Assembly (NCBI RefSeq): GCF_030064675.1
Contig: NZ_CP116413.1
Coordinates: 3,008,001-3,072,000 of the forward strand
Direction: 5' to 3'
Length of the DNA stretch: 64,000 nucleotides
DNA from: Crossiella sp. CA-258035
GTDB lineage: Bacteria; Actinomycetota; Actinomycetes; Mycobacteriales; Pseudonocardiaceae
Shown here: positions 1 through 7,812 of the stretch, piece by piece
How the letters are laid out: every line of letters starts with the position of its first letter
Position numbering within the stretch: the first letter of the stretch is position 1
The notes under the pieces: model-generated
Told to the model about the DNA's origin: nothing
Database searches by the model: none
Seen by the model: only the letters and a program-made list of their open reading frames with translations
Program-made: the position numbers and the translations under genes

Positions 1-936
1 GAGCTGCCGGTCGGCGTGGTGGTCTTCGTCGAGGGGGAGGAGGAGTCCGGCTCCGCCTCGCTCGGCGACATCATCGCGGCGCACCTCGAGGAACCGCGCT
101 GCGAGGTGATCGTGATCGCCGACTCCGGCAACTGGGCGATCGGGCAGCCCGCGCTGACCACCTCGCTGCGCGGCATGGTCGACCTGTCCGCCGAGGTCCG
201 GGTGCTCAGGAGCGCGGTGCACAGCGGCATGTTCGGCGGCGCGGTGCCGGATGCGCTGATGGTGCTCGCCCGGCTGCTGTCGACGCTGCACAACGAGGAG
301 GGCGAGGTCGCGGTCGATGGCCTGACCGGACGTGCGGGGGCTGGCGTCGACTACCCCGAGGACCGGTTCCGGCAGGAGGCGGGCCTCCTCGACGGGGTCC
401 GGCTGATCGGCAGCGGCACGATCACCGACCGGATCTGGGCCAAGACGGCCATCTCGATCCTGGGCATCGACGCGCCCCGGACGTCCGAGGCGGCCTACGC
501 CCTCCAGCCCACCGCGAAAGCCAAGATCAGCGCACGGGTGGGGCCGGGCGAGGATGCCAGGTCGGTGTATGCGGCGATCCGCGCCCACCTGGAGGAACAC
601 GTGCCGTGGGGGGCACACGTCGAGGTCACGCTGGAGTCCTGCGGTCAGCCCTGCGTGATCGACGCGACCGGCCCGGTGTACACCGCCGCCCGGGCCGCCT
701 TCACCGCCGCCTGGGACGGCACCCCGCCGGTCGACATCGGTATCGGCGGCTCGATCCCGTTCATCGCCACCTTCCAGGAACTGTTCCCACAGGCGGCAAT
801 ACTCGTCACCGGTGTCGAAGATCCGCAGTCCGCGGCACACGGCCCAGACGAAAGCCTCCATCTGGGCGAGTTCCAGCGGGTGTGCGTAGCCGAGGCCCTG
901 CTGCTCAAGTACGTTGCCGAGGCGCTGAGCAGCTAG
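1..936 (+). CDS. M20-family metallopeptidase (dipeptidase), 3' part
   Basis: The reading frame is open from base 1, so the gene begins before the window and about 311 C-terminal residues are seen. The family is zinc-dependent exopeptidases and deacylases that act on dipeptides or N-acyl amino acids. The metal-binding core shows in EGEEESGSASL near the start, which carries the Glu-Glu pair expected for the general base and a metal ligand. A VHSGMFGG stretch marks entry into the dimerisation/lid domain, and a late GSIPF plus AAHGPDE segment carries the C-terminal metal-ligand histidine. Intact in what is visible. The substrate cannot be told from sequence. It ends 25 nt before the next gene. 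Confidence 0.85.
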   Translation, partial: ELPVGVVVFVEGEEESGSASLGDIIAAHLEEPRCEVIVIADSGNWAIGQPALTTSLRGMVDLSAEVRVLRSAVHSGMFGGAVPDALMVLARLLSTLHNEEGEVAVDGLTGRAGAGVDYPEDRFRQEAGLLDGVRLIGSGTITDRIWAKTAISILGIDAPRTSEAAYALQPTAKAKISARVGPGEDARSVYAAIRAHLEEHVPWGAHVEVTLESCGQPCVIDATGPVYTAARAAFTAAWDGTPPVDIGIGGSIPFIATFQELFPQAAILVTGVEDPQSAAHGPDESLHLGEFQRVCVAEALLLKYVAEALSS

Positions 937-961
937 GGAGGCCGTCATCAGTGGGCTGGAA

Positions 962-3484
962 GTGCTCGACCTCGGCAAGATCATCGCTGAGAAGGCGGTG
1001 ACCGCCTGGCTGCGCCGCCACCGGGCCCGCAGGCAGCGCAGCGCCACCCTCGCCGAGCTGGCCGCCGAGGAACTGGCCAGTCCCATCCAGCGCAACAAGC
1101 TGGAGCGGCTGCTCGGCAACGTCGGCGGCCAGGTCGCCGAACGCCTGGAACTGGTGCTGGAGACCCGGTTCAGGTCCCTGCCGGAGCACGAGGTCGCCGC
1201 CGCCCTCGCCGGTGCGGGCGACGCGCTGGCCGAGGTCGAGCTGAGCGACGAGCTGGTCTTCGCCACCGACGCCGACGGCGACAAGCTCGCCGCGCACGTC
1301 CGCTCGGTCTGCCCGCCACCGGCCGGCCTGGCCGAACCCGCGGGCCAGCTCTACGACATCGCGCTGGACCAGTCCTGCCGCTACCTGGCCCAGGTCATCC
1401 AGCACCTGCCCGCGCTGCCGCCGCGCGCGCTGGCCGAGACGCTGTCCCGGCTCACCGCGCAGACCGCCCAGCTGGACGAGCTGCTGGCCAGGGTGCCGCG
1501 CTCCACCCTGCACGCCCCGCGCGGCACCGGCCACGACGCCGAGTTCACCGCCGCCTACCTCCGGCACATCGAGTCCACATTGGACAGTGTGACGCTGCTC
1601 GGCCTGGCCGCCCACGAACAGCCGAAGCTGGCGCTGAGCACGGCCTACCTGAGCCTGAGCGTGGCCAGCGTGCTGGACCGGCACAGCCGAGCCACCCGCC
1701 GCCGCCCCGACCGGCACTGGTTCGCCGAGACCGGGGACAGCGGCACCAGCAGCGGCCGGGTGGAGGCCGCGCTCGGTGGCGCGGACCGCGCGTTCGTGCG
1801 CGGCGAGGCGGGTTCGGGCAAGACCACGCTGCTGCACTGGCTCGCGGTCACCGCGGCCCGCTCCGCCTTCACCGAGCAGCTCGCGGACTGGAACTCCTGC
1901 GTGCCCTTCGTGATCCGCCTGCGCGGCCACGCCACCGGCGAGCTGCCGCGCCCCGAGCAGTTCCTCCAGGACGCCTGGCCGGCGCGCTCGGCGGAGATGC
2001 CCGAGCTGTGGACGCACCGCCGCCTGGACGAGGGCAGCGCGCTGCTGCTGGTCGACGGGGTGGACGAGGTGCCGCCGAACCGCCGCCCGCAGGTGCACGC
2101 CTGGCTGTCCGAGCTGGCCCGCGAGTTCCCCAAGGCCCGCATGGTGGTCACCGCCCGCCCCGCCGCGGCCGAGGCGAAGTGGCTGGCCGCCGAGGGTTTC
2201 ACCGCGGTCACCCTGGAACCGATGAACCGGGAGGACATCACCCGGTTCGTGGCCCGCTGGCACGAGGCCGCCCAGCGCGCGCACAGCCTGCCCGGCGACC
2301 CGGCCGAACTGCCCGGTGCCCAGCGCCGCCTGCTCAACCAGCTCGCCAGCCGCCCGCACCTGCGGGTGCTGGCCGCGAACCCGTTGCTGTGCGCCATGTT
2401 GTGCGCGCTGAACCTGGACCAGGTCAGCGAACTGCCGCGGAACCGGATGGAGCTCTACCGCCGCGCGCTGGAGATGCTGCTGGAGACCAGGGACCTCAAA
2501 CGCGGCATCGCGGGTCTGCTGGACGTCAGCCGCAAGCGGGTCCTGTTGCGGGACATGGCCTGGCGGCTCACCGAGGCCAACCGGATCGAGCTGGACCGGG
2601 CCCGCGCCGAGGAGCACGTGGCCCGCAAGCTGCTGGCCATGCCCAACGTCACCGACCCGGCGGGAGAGATCCTGGACCACCTGCTGGAGCGCAGCGGGGT
2701 GCTGCGCGAACCGGTGCCCGGCAAGGTCGACTTCGTGCACCGCACCTTCCAGGAGTACCTGGCCGCCAGCGAGGCCACCGAGCAGGGCCGGATCGAGAAG
2801 CTGGTCTCCCAGGCGCACCTGGACGTCTGGTGGGAGACCATCGTGATGGCCTGCGGCCACGCCAAACGCACCCAGGCCGACACCCTGCTCACCGAGATCC
2901 TGGACCGCGCCGACACCGAACCCCGCCGCGCCCGCCACCTCCGCCTGCTCGCCGCGGCCTGCCTGGAAACGGTGGAGGAGCTGGATCCCGCGGTCCGCGC
3001 GCGGGTGGACACGCTGATCGAGACGCACCTGGTGCCGCCGCGCAGCGTCCGCGAGGCTGGTTCGCTGGCCGCGATCGGGCACCGGGTGCTGCGCTACTTC
3101 CCGTCTACTGTGGACGATCTGTCCGAGGCCTCGGCGGCGGCCACCGTGCGGGCGGCGGCGTTCACCGAGAACGAGGACGGGCTGCGGCTGCTGCGCGGGT
3201 ACGCGGCCGACCCGCGGCCCAGGGTGCAGGAGGAGCTGGCCGCGGCCTGGCGCTACTTCGAGCCCGCGCGGTATGCGGAGGAGGTGCTGGCCGGGGCTCC
3301 GTTGCGGGACGGGCACATCCGGGTCCGTGACGAACACCTGCTGCCCTACGTGGACCGGCTGACCAACCTGCGCAGCCTGGACCCGTCCTGTGGGCCGGCC
3401 GCCGGGCGTCCCTGGACGTCATCGCGGGCCTGCCGTGTCTCACCGCGGTCAGGCTCAACCTGCCGGCCGAGGCCGTCGAGCTGA
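962..3484 (+). CDS. NACHT-type STAND NTPase (N-terminal and NTPase part), frame lost near 3385
   Basis: Large signal-transduction ATPase of the STAND class; bacterial NACHT proteins are often antiphage sensors. Residues 1-110 are charged and helical, resembling the NACHT N-terminal helical domain (inference). Walker A is GEAGSGKTT at about residue 280 and Walker B LLLVDGVDEVP at about 360, followed by helical NACHT-associated segments and an HRTFQEYLAA motif typical of the NACHT C-terminal side. The GTG start at 962 lies about 20 nt after AGGGAGG, which is long, but no better in-frame start is visible. The last 30-odd residues after about 3385 look like out-of-frame translation; leucine-rich sequence resumes in the next frame (see the following entry). 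Confidence 0.8.
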   Translation: MLDLGKIIAEKAVTAWLRRHRARRQRSATLAELAAEELASPIQRNKLERLLGNVGGQVAERLELVLETRFRSLPEHEVAAALAGAGDALAEVELSDELVFATDADGDKLAAHVRSVCPPPAGLAEPAGQLYDIALDQSCRYLAQVIQHLPALPPRALAETLSRLTAQTAQLDELLARVPRSTLHAPRGTGHDAEFTAAYLRHIESTLDSVTLLGLAAHEQPKLALSTAYLSLSVASVLDRHSRATRRRPDRHWFAETGDSGTSSGRVEAALGGADRAFVRGEAGSGKTTLLHWLAVTAARSAFTEQLADWNSCVPFVIRLRGHATGELPRPEQFLQDAWPARSAEMPELWTHRRLDEGSALLLVDGVDEVPPNRRPQVHAWLSELAREFPKARMVVTARPAAAEAKWLAAEGFTAVTLEPMNREDITRFVARWHEAAQRAHSLPGDPAELPGAQRRLLNQLASRPHLRVLAANPLLCAMLCALNLDQVSELPRNRMELYRRALEMLLETRDLKRGIAGLLDVSRKRVLLRDMAWRLTEANRIELDRARAEEHVARKLLAMPNVTDPAGEILDHLLERSGVLREPVPGKVDFVHRTFQEYLAASEATEQGRIEKLVSQAHLDVWWETIVMACGHAKRTQADTLLTEILDRADTEPRRARHLRLLAAACLETVEELDPAVRARVDTLIETHLVPPRSVREAGSLAAIGHRVLRYFPSTVDDLSEASAAATVRAAAFTENEDGLRLLRGYAADPRPRVQEELAAAWRYFEPARYAEEVLAGAPLRDGHIRVRDEHLLPYVDRLTNLRSLDPSCGPAAGRPWTSSRACRVSPRSGSTCRPRPSS

Positions 3485-4059
3485 CACCCCTGCTCGAACA
3501 CCCGCTGCTGCACACGGTGGAGCTGTTCGCCGCCGCCGACTACCGCCGGACCGAGGTGCTGTGCCAGTTGCCCTGCCTGGCCGACTTGGCCCTGTTCAGC
3601 ACCGTGCGCATGCCAGACCTTGGTTTCGTTCGGGAGCTGCGCGGCCTGCAGACCCTGTCCCTGGACCACCTGGGACGGATCGAGGACTATTCCCCGCTGG
3701 ACGAGCTGATCTCGTTGTGGCGCTTGAACCTCTGGCGAGAGGCGACCCTGGACTCCACGTCCGAGCGGCCCTGGCCGAGCCTCCGGCAGTTGCTGCTGTC
3801 CAGGACCGGTGCCGAAGTGCTGCACCGGCTGCCGGATCTGACGCCCAACTTGCAGACACTGATCATCGACGAGTTCGCCCTCGAAAGCCTGGAAGTGCTG
3901 GCAGGGTTGCCGTTGCGGATTGTGGAGATCCGAGAACACCAGGCGCTGCTCGACCTGCGCGCGCTTGCCGGTCGGGAGCTCCGGTTGCGGTTGGATCCGG
4001 GCGGGGGCTACCTCGGCCTGGACGAGCTGGGACCTGGCGTGCGGATCAGCTACCTCTGA
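3391..4059 (+). pseudogene. Leucine-rich C-terminal portion of the NACHT protein, out of frame
   Basis: From about 3385 the frame that continues the protein is shifted by one base. It reads LWAGRRASLDVIAGLPCL and then leucine-rich segments such as LRGLQTLSLDHLG and LISLWRLNLW down to a stop at 4057-4059, where a strong hairpin follows. Restoring one base in the C run at 3382-3384 would join both halves into a protein of about 1030 residues. No credible ribosome binding site precedes an independent start. The break is either a sequencing error, a real inactivating mutation or, less likely, programmed frameshifting. Leucine-rich or repeat C-termini are the usual ligand-sensing part of NACHT proteins, so a real shift would remove the sensor. 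Confidence 0.7.
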
Positions 4060-4065
4060 GCTGTG

Positions 4066-4095
4066 TTGCCCGCTCTCCCCGTTGAGAGCGGGCAA
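4066..4095. terminator. Bidirectional hairpin terminator
   Basis: Perfect 12-bp arms TTGCCCGCTCTC and GAGAGCGGGCAA flank a 6-base loop. It sits 6 nt after the NACHT gene stop and 17 nt after the stop of the convergent FMN reductase gene, so it can serve both. Confidence 0.8.
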
Positions 4096-4112
4096 ACCCC
4101 CAGTTCACCAGC

Positions 4113-4664
4113 TCACACCGAGGCGAAGAAGACCTTCGCGTTGTTCATCGCCTCGGTGTCGGCCAGCACGTCGTCCGGCTTGCTCCCGTTCCCGGTCAGC
4201 GCCCCCGCGAACTCCATCTTCAAGTACGCCGCCGACCGCTTCAGCTGGTCGATCAGCGCGTCCGCCTGGTGCGGCTCCTCGCTCAGCGCGGTGATCACCC
4301 AGAGCCGTTTGCCAGCCATCCGGCCCTTGAAACCGAGCTCCTCGATGTCGAACCAGTCGCTCCAGTAGTCGAGGTAGCGCTTGGTCGGGGTGGACACCGA
4401 GTACCAGTAGGTGGGCGAGGCGATCACGATGTCGGTGGCGGCCAAAGTCGCGTCCAGCAGCTGGCGTTCGGTGCCGATCGGGGCGGGATGCAGACGATTG
4501 CCGGGCGCATGGCGGCGGTCCACGTACTCCGGAAGGGGCAGCGCGGCCAGGTTGAGCCACTGTTGCTCGACGTTCGTAGGGAGATTTTCCGCTGCGTTAC
4601 GTGCCAATGTCTCTGTGTTACCACCTTGGCGCGTGCTGCCGAGCAGGAACAGGAACGAGCGCAT
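4113..4664 (-). CDS. NAD(P)H-dependent FMN reductase / flavodoxin-like oxidoreductase
   Basis: 183-residue flavodoxin-fold protein of the NADPH-dependent FMN reductase family, which reduces flavins, quinones or azo compounds with NAD(P)H. The N-terminus MRSFLFLLGSTRQGGNTE carries the phosphate-binding loop (GSTRxGGNTE), and IVIASPTYWYSVS is the second FMN-contact segment. The start is set at 4664 because a GAAAGG-type ribosome binding site lies upstream; 14 further codons upstream would run into the operator. Transcribed divergently from a MarR gene with a palindrome between them, the usual layout for quinone- or oxidant-inducible reductases. The inducer is unknown. Confidence 0.85.
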   Translation of the reverse strand: MRSFLFLLGSTRQGGNTETLARNAAENLPTNVEQQWLNLAALPLPEYVDRRHAPGNRLHPAPIGTERQLLDATLAATDIVIASPTYWYSVSTPTKRYLDYWSDWFDIEELGFKGRMAGKRLWVITALSEEPHQADALIDQLKRSAAYLKMEFAGALTGNGSKPDDVLADTEAMNNAKVFFASV

Positions 4665-4692
4665 GAGAAGGGGGACCTTTCTAGGGGATAGA

Positions 4693-4710
4693 GTAGATGC
4701 ATGCACCTAC
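4693..4710. promoter_or_regulatory. Probable MarR operator palindrome
   Basis: GTAGATGCATGCACCTAC is an 18-bp palindrome with one mismatched pair, located between the divergent FMN reductase and MarR genes. A second small palindrome, TACATGTA, begins 2 bases before its right end. Size and position fit a MarR dimer site. Confidence 0.65.
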
Positions 4711-4768
4711 ATGTACTTCTGACGGGGATACTGGCACCGGAGGTAGGCTCCGGTCAAGGGGCGTGGTT

Positions 4769-5230
4769 GTGGGGTCAACAGTGACAGCGGAGAACACAGT
4801 GACCGCGCGGGACGCGGTGGACGAACCGGCCTGGCGCAGGGTGATCACCCTGCACGGGCGGATCGAGCAGGAGCTGGCCAAGGCCCTGCAACGGCGGTTC
4901 GGGCTCGGGCTGACCGAGTACCGGGCGCTGAGCAGGCTGGCCGAGGTGGACGGGTGCAGCCTGCGCATGCAGGTGCTCGCCGACGCCATCGGACTCAACC
5001 AGAGTTCGGTGTCCCGGCTGGTGGCGCGGCTGGAGGAGGCCGGGCTGACCGTGCGCGACCCCTGCGAGAACGACCGCAGGGGCGTGTACTCGATGCTCAC
5101 CCCCGAGGGCAGGCAGCGGCAGGCCCTGGCCGAACCGGTCTACCGGGAGACGCTCAGCGCCGCGCTGGACAAGGCTGCCAACGATCCCGACCTGGCCGAC
5201 GCGGTGGCCGCGCTGCGGGCGGCGAACTGA
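4769..5230 (+). CDS. MarR-family transcriptional regulator
   Basis: About 153-residue winged-helix regulator. The wHTH reads LGLTEYRALSRLAE, MQVLADAIGLNQSSVSRLVARLEEAGLTVR, then the wing ENDRRGVYSMLTPEGR, the canonical MarR recognition helix and beta-wing. The GTG at 4769 is preferred because AAGGGG lies 7 nt upstream. An upstream ATG at 4697 lies inside the operator and is rejected; GTG codons at 4763 and 4781 are alternatives. It probably represses itself and the divergent FMN reductase through the palindrome at 4693-4710. No conserved redox cysteine stands out beyond those at about residues 60 and 100, so the signal is unclear. Confidence 0.87.
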   Translation: MGSTVTAENTVTARDAVDEPAWRRVITLHGRIEQELAKALQRRFGLGLTEYRALSRLAEVDGCSLRMQVLADAIGLNQSSVSRLVARLEEAGLTVRDPCENDRRGVYSMLTPEGRQRQALAEPVYRETLSAALDKAANDPDLADAVAALRAAN

Positions 5231-5233
5231 GCG

Positions 5234-5809
5234 GTGGACGTGCGCTTGACGGCCGTGGTGCTCGCCGGGGGAAGGGCGAGCCGGATGCGCGGCGTGGACA
5301 AACCGGGGCTGCTGCTCGGCGGGCGCAGCCTGCTCGACCATGCGCTGGCCGCCGTCGCGGCGGCGGAGCGGGTGGTCGTGGTCGGTCCACAACGGACGGT
5401 CAGCCGTCCGGTGTCCTGGACACGTGAGGTACCAGTCGGATCGGGGCCGCTCGCGGCACTGGGGGCCGGACTGGCATCACTGTCCGAAGTAGACGGTCTG
5501 GTGGCGGTGCTGGCCGCCGACCAGCCGGGTGTCACCGCCGCCACGGTGTCTCGCCTGTGCTCTGCACTGTCCGATGTGGACGGTGTGGACGGCGCGGTGC
5601 TGGTGGCCGACGGGCGGCAGCAGTGGCTCACCGGGGTGTGGCGGCTGGCCGCGTTGCGCGCGGCGATGCCTGCCGAGCTGGCCGACGCGCCGCTGCGCGC
5701 GGTGTTCGGTGGTCTTGACGTCGTCGAGGTGCCCGCGGTGGTGCGGGAGGGGCGCGACGTGGACACGCCCGAGGACCTGGCCGCCTGGCGGGCGGGTCAT
5801 TCCGGCTGA
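5234..5809 (+). CDS. MobA-like nucleotidyltransferase (molybdenum cofactor guanylyltransferase type)
   Basis: 191 residues. The N-terminal signature VVLAGGRASRMRGVDKPGLL is the nucleotide-binding G-loop of the MobA/MocA family, and VLAADQPGV provides the metal-binding Asp found in these enzymes. Such enzymes transfer GMP or CMP to molybdopterin; no other molybdenum-cofactor gene is in the window, so the exact substrate is open. Begins with GTG 3 nt after the MarR stop, so the two are likely cotranscribed. Its last 13 bases overlap the 3' end of the convergent TetR gene. Confidence 0.8.
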   Translation: MDVRLTAVVLAGGRASRMRGVDKPGLLLGGRSLLDHALAAVAAAERVVVVGPQRTVSRPVSWTREVPVGSGPLAALGAGLASLSEVDGLVAVLAADQPGVTAATVSRLCSALSDVDGVDGAVLVADGRQQWLTGVWRLAALRAAMPAELADAPLRAVFGGLDVVEVPAVVREGRDVDTPEDLAAWRAGHSG

Positions 5810-6402
5810 GGCGGTGGCGCGCTGGCCAGCATGGCCCCGTAGGCGCGCTCGATCAGCTTCGAGGGATCGTAGGCCTGGCCCAGGCTCCAGGGCATCAGCA
5901 TGCTCAGCTGCAAGCCGCGCAGGAAGATCCCGATCATGTCCAGGGTCTCCCGGTCATCCGGCAACGACTGGAGCCGGTGGTTGATCCCCATCTGTTTGGT
6001 GACCAGCTCGTTGAGCTCGTGCAGAGTCGGCCGCAGGCCCGGTCGCCGGATCGCCTCCAGGTTCAGCTCCAGCATGGCCAGGTTGAAGATCCGGCCCTCC
6101 TCCTCCAGTCCGGTCAGCATCAGGCTGATCGCCTCGGAGGCCTCGATCGGCGTGGCCATCTTCTCCGGGAAGCCCTCGATGGTGCTGATGATCTCCCAGT
6201 GCCGCTCGGCCACCCGGTGCGCCACCGCCGACCACAGCGCGTCCCTGGTGCGGAAGTAGTTCGAGGTCGTGCCGGTGGGCACCCCGGCCTCCTTGTCCAC
6301 CGTCCGGTGGGTCAGGCCATGGCCGCCCTCGCGGGCCAGCACGTCGATCGCGGCGTCCGCGAGGTGCTTCTTGCGCTGCTCGTTCTGGGGTGGCACCCGC
6401 AC
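5797..6402 (-). CDS. TetR-family transcriptional regulator
   Basis: 201 residues. The N-terminal HTH covers residues about 10-55 (ADAAIDVLAREG, GLTHRTVDKEAGVPTGTTSNYF) with the TetR signature YFRTRDALW. The remaining helical part is a ligand/dimer domain. The start is GTG at 6402 (GTG 6396 is possible). A much longer open frame reaches upstream but reads through the divergent P450 in antisense and is not real. Divergent from the P450 gene, with an operator-like inverted repeat in the 84-bp gap; probably controls that P450 and itself. Confidence 0.87.
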   Translation of the reverse strand: MRVPPQNEQRKKHLADAAIDVLAREGGHGLTHRTVDKEAGVPTGTTSNYFRTRDALWSAVAHRVAERHWEIISTIEGFPEKMATPIEASEAISLMLTGLEEEGRIFNLAMLELNLEAIRRPGLRPTLHELNELVTKQMGINHRLQSLPDDRETLDMIGIFLRGLQLSMLMPWSLGQAYDPSKLIERAYGAMLASAPPPQPE

Positions 6403-6432
6403 AGTCTGCCCCACCCCGCGCACCGCCGACAG

Positions 6433-6468
6433 GTTCACTGCTATAGTAGTACTACGTTCGTAGTGAAC
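6433..6468. promoter_or_regulatory. Divergent operator/promoter between TetR and P450
   Basis: Outer arms GTTCACT (6433-6439) and AGTGAAC (6462-6468) enclose CTACGttCGTAG (6452-6463), GTAGTACTAC and a TATAGT -10-like hexamer (6442-6447). Overlap of the -10 with the palindrome fits repression by the adjacent TetR protein. Confidence 0.65.
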
Positions 6469-6486
6469 GAGCGCTGAGGAGGGGAA

Positions 6487-7716
6487 ATGTCGACCAAGCA
6501 GGACCAGACCGAGCACATCGCGGAGGCCCTCGCGGCCCTGGGGCCGGCGGTCGCGGAGATCACCGAGCCGCAGCCGCCCAAGCTGCTCTGGGAGCTCGGC
6601 GGCCGGCAGCACTGGGCGGTCAGCAGGCACGCCGACGCGGTCGCGGTGCTGGCCGCGCCGCAGACCACGGTGCGCATTCACCAGCCGGAGACCTCGGCGG
6701 AGGCGCCGGCGGGGGAGATCGGCGAGGCGCTGATGGCCATCGGCGCGTTGATCGGCGGCTCGATGCTGCACCTGGACCCGCCGGAGCACACCCGGCAGCG
6801 CAAGCTCGTGGTGCGCGCCTTCAGCGCCCGCCGGGTGGACGCGCTGCGGCCGCGGATCGAGCAGATCACCGCCGAGCTGCTGGACCGGCTGGCCGGGCGC
6901 ACCGAACCGGTCGAGCTGGTCGAGGAGTTCGCCTTCCAACTGCCCATCACGGTGATCTGCGAGCTGCTCGGCACGCCGGTGCAGGACCGCGCGCTGTTCC
7001 GGGACTGGTCGCACGCGATGACCGCGCTGTTCGCCGACCTGGCCCAGGCGCCGGTGCACATCCCGAAGCTGCTGGAGATGGGGGAGTACCTGCGCGAGTT
7101 GATGGTCCGCAAGCGCGGCGACGCGACGGCGGCGGACCTGCTCGGCGACCTGGCCGCGGTGGAGGTCGACGGCCAGGCGCTCACCGACGCGGAGATGGTC
7201 GCGATGGCCGCGCTGCTGATCTTCGCCGGGCACGAGACCACCACCCACCTCATCTCCCTCGGCATGCGCGCCCTGCTCACCCACCCCGACCAGCTCCAGC
7301 TGCTGCGCGAGCGGCCCGAGCTGCTCAACCCGGCCATGGACGAGCTGCTGCGCTTCGACGGCCCGATCAACCCCGGCCTCAACCGGGCGCTCACCGAGGA
7401 CCTGCGGCTGGGTGAGACGGTGATCCCGGCGGGCAGCGCGGTGTTCATCGCGGTGCCGGTGGCCAACCGGGACCCCGAACTGTTCGCCGAGCCGAACCGG
7501 CTGGACGTCACCAGGGACGCGGGCAAGCACCTCGGCTTCGGCCACGGCATCCACTTCTGCCTCGGCGCGCGGCTGGCCAGGCTGGAGGGCGAGGTGGCCA
7601 TCGGCACCTTGATCCGGCGGTTCCCGGAGATCAGGCTCGCGGTCCCTGCGGAGGAGCTCAAGCTGCGGGTCAGCGGCATGCGCGCCCTGGCCGGGCTGCC
7701 CGTGTACCTGAACTGA
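6487..7716 (+). CDS. Cytochrome P450 (first)
   Basis: 409-residue soluble bacterial class I P450. The I-helix oxygen-binding motif is FAGHETTTH at about residue 249. The K-helix ELLRF segment lies about 50 residues later, and the haem loop FGHGIHFCLGARLAR with the cysteine ligand is near residue 350. The ATG at 6487 follows GAGGAGGGG. No ferredoxin or ferredoxin reductase lies next to it, so electrons must come from elsewhere. Regulation is probably by the divergent TetR protein. The substrate cannot be assigned; no biosynthetic gene cluster surrounds it. Confidence 0.93.
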   Translation: MSTKQDQTEHIAEALAALGPAVAEITEPQPPKLLWELGGRQHWAVSRHADAVAVLAAPQTTVRIHQPETSAEAPAGEIGEALMAIGALIGGSMLHLDPPEHTRQRKLVVRAFSARRVDALRPRIEQITAELLDRLAGRTEPVELVEEFAFQLPITVICELLGTPVQDRALFRDWSHAMTALFADLAQAPVHIPKLLEMGEYLRELMVRKRGDATAADLLGDLAAVEVDGQALTDAEMVAMAALLIFAGHETTTHLISLGMRALLTHPDQLQLLRERPELLNPAMDELLRFDGPINPGLNRALTEDLRLGETVIPAGSAVFIAVPVANRDPELFAEPNRLDVTRDAGKHLGFGHGIHFCLGARLARLEGEVAIGTLIRRFPEIRLAVPAEELKLRVSGMRALAGLPVYLN

Positions 7717-7750
7717 TCTTCACAGGGGTCATACCCAACGCGGGGTTTGC

Positions 7751-7787
7751 TGTGTACCGGCACAAGTGGGGTATGTGCCGGTACACA
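7751..7787. promoter_or_regulatory. Paired operator sites / inverted repeat upstream of moxR
   Basis: A perfect 14-bp inverted repeat, TGTGTACCGGCACA and TGTGCCGGTACACA, is separated by 9 bases. Each arm also contains a near-palindromic 12-mer (TGTACCGGCACA at 7753-7764, TGTGCCGGTACA at 7774-7785). The two 12-mers are 21 bp apart centre to centre, two helical turns. No T-run follows, so it looks like a double operator rather than a terminator. It ends 25 bases before the moxR start. Confidence 0.6.
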
Positions 7788-7812
7788 GTTCTTCGTTCTA
7801 GGAGGTTCGCCA

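Noticed and set aside
905-3337. 810-codon minus-strand frame opposite the NACHT gene
   Set aside because: Low-complexity antisense translation; the plus strand has clear Walker motifs.
4697-4768. Longer MarR start at ATG 4697
   Set aside because: It lies inside the operator palindrome and lacks a ribosome binding site.
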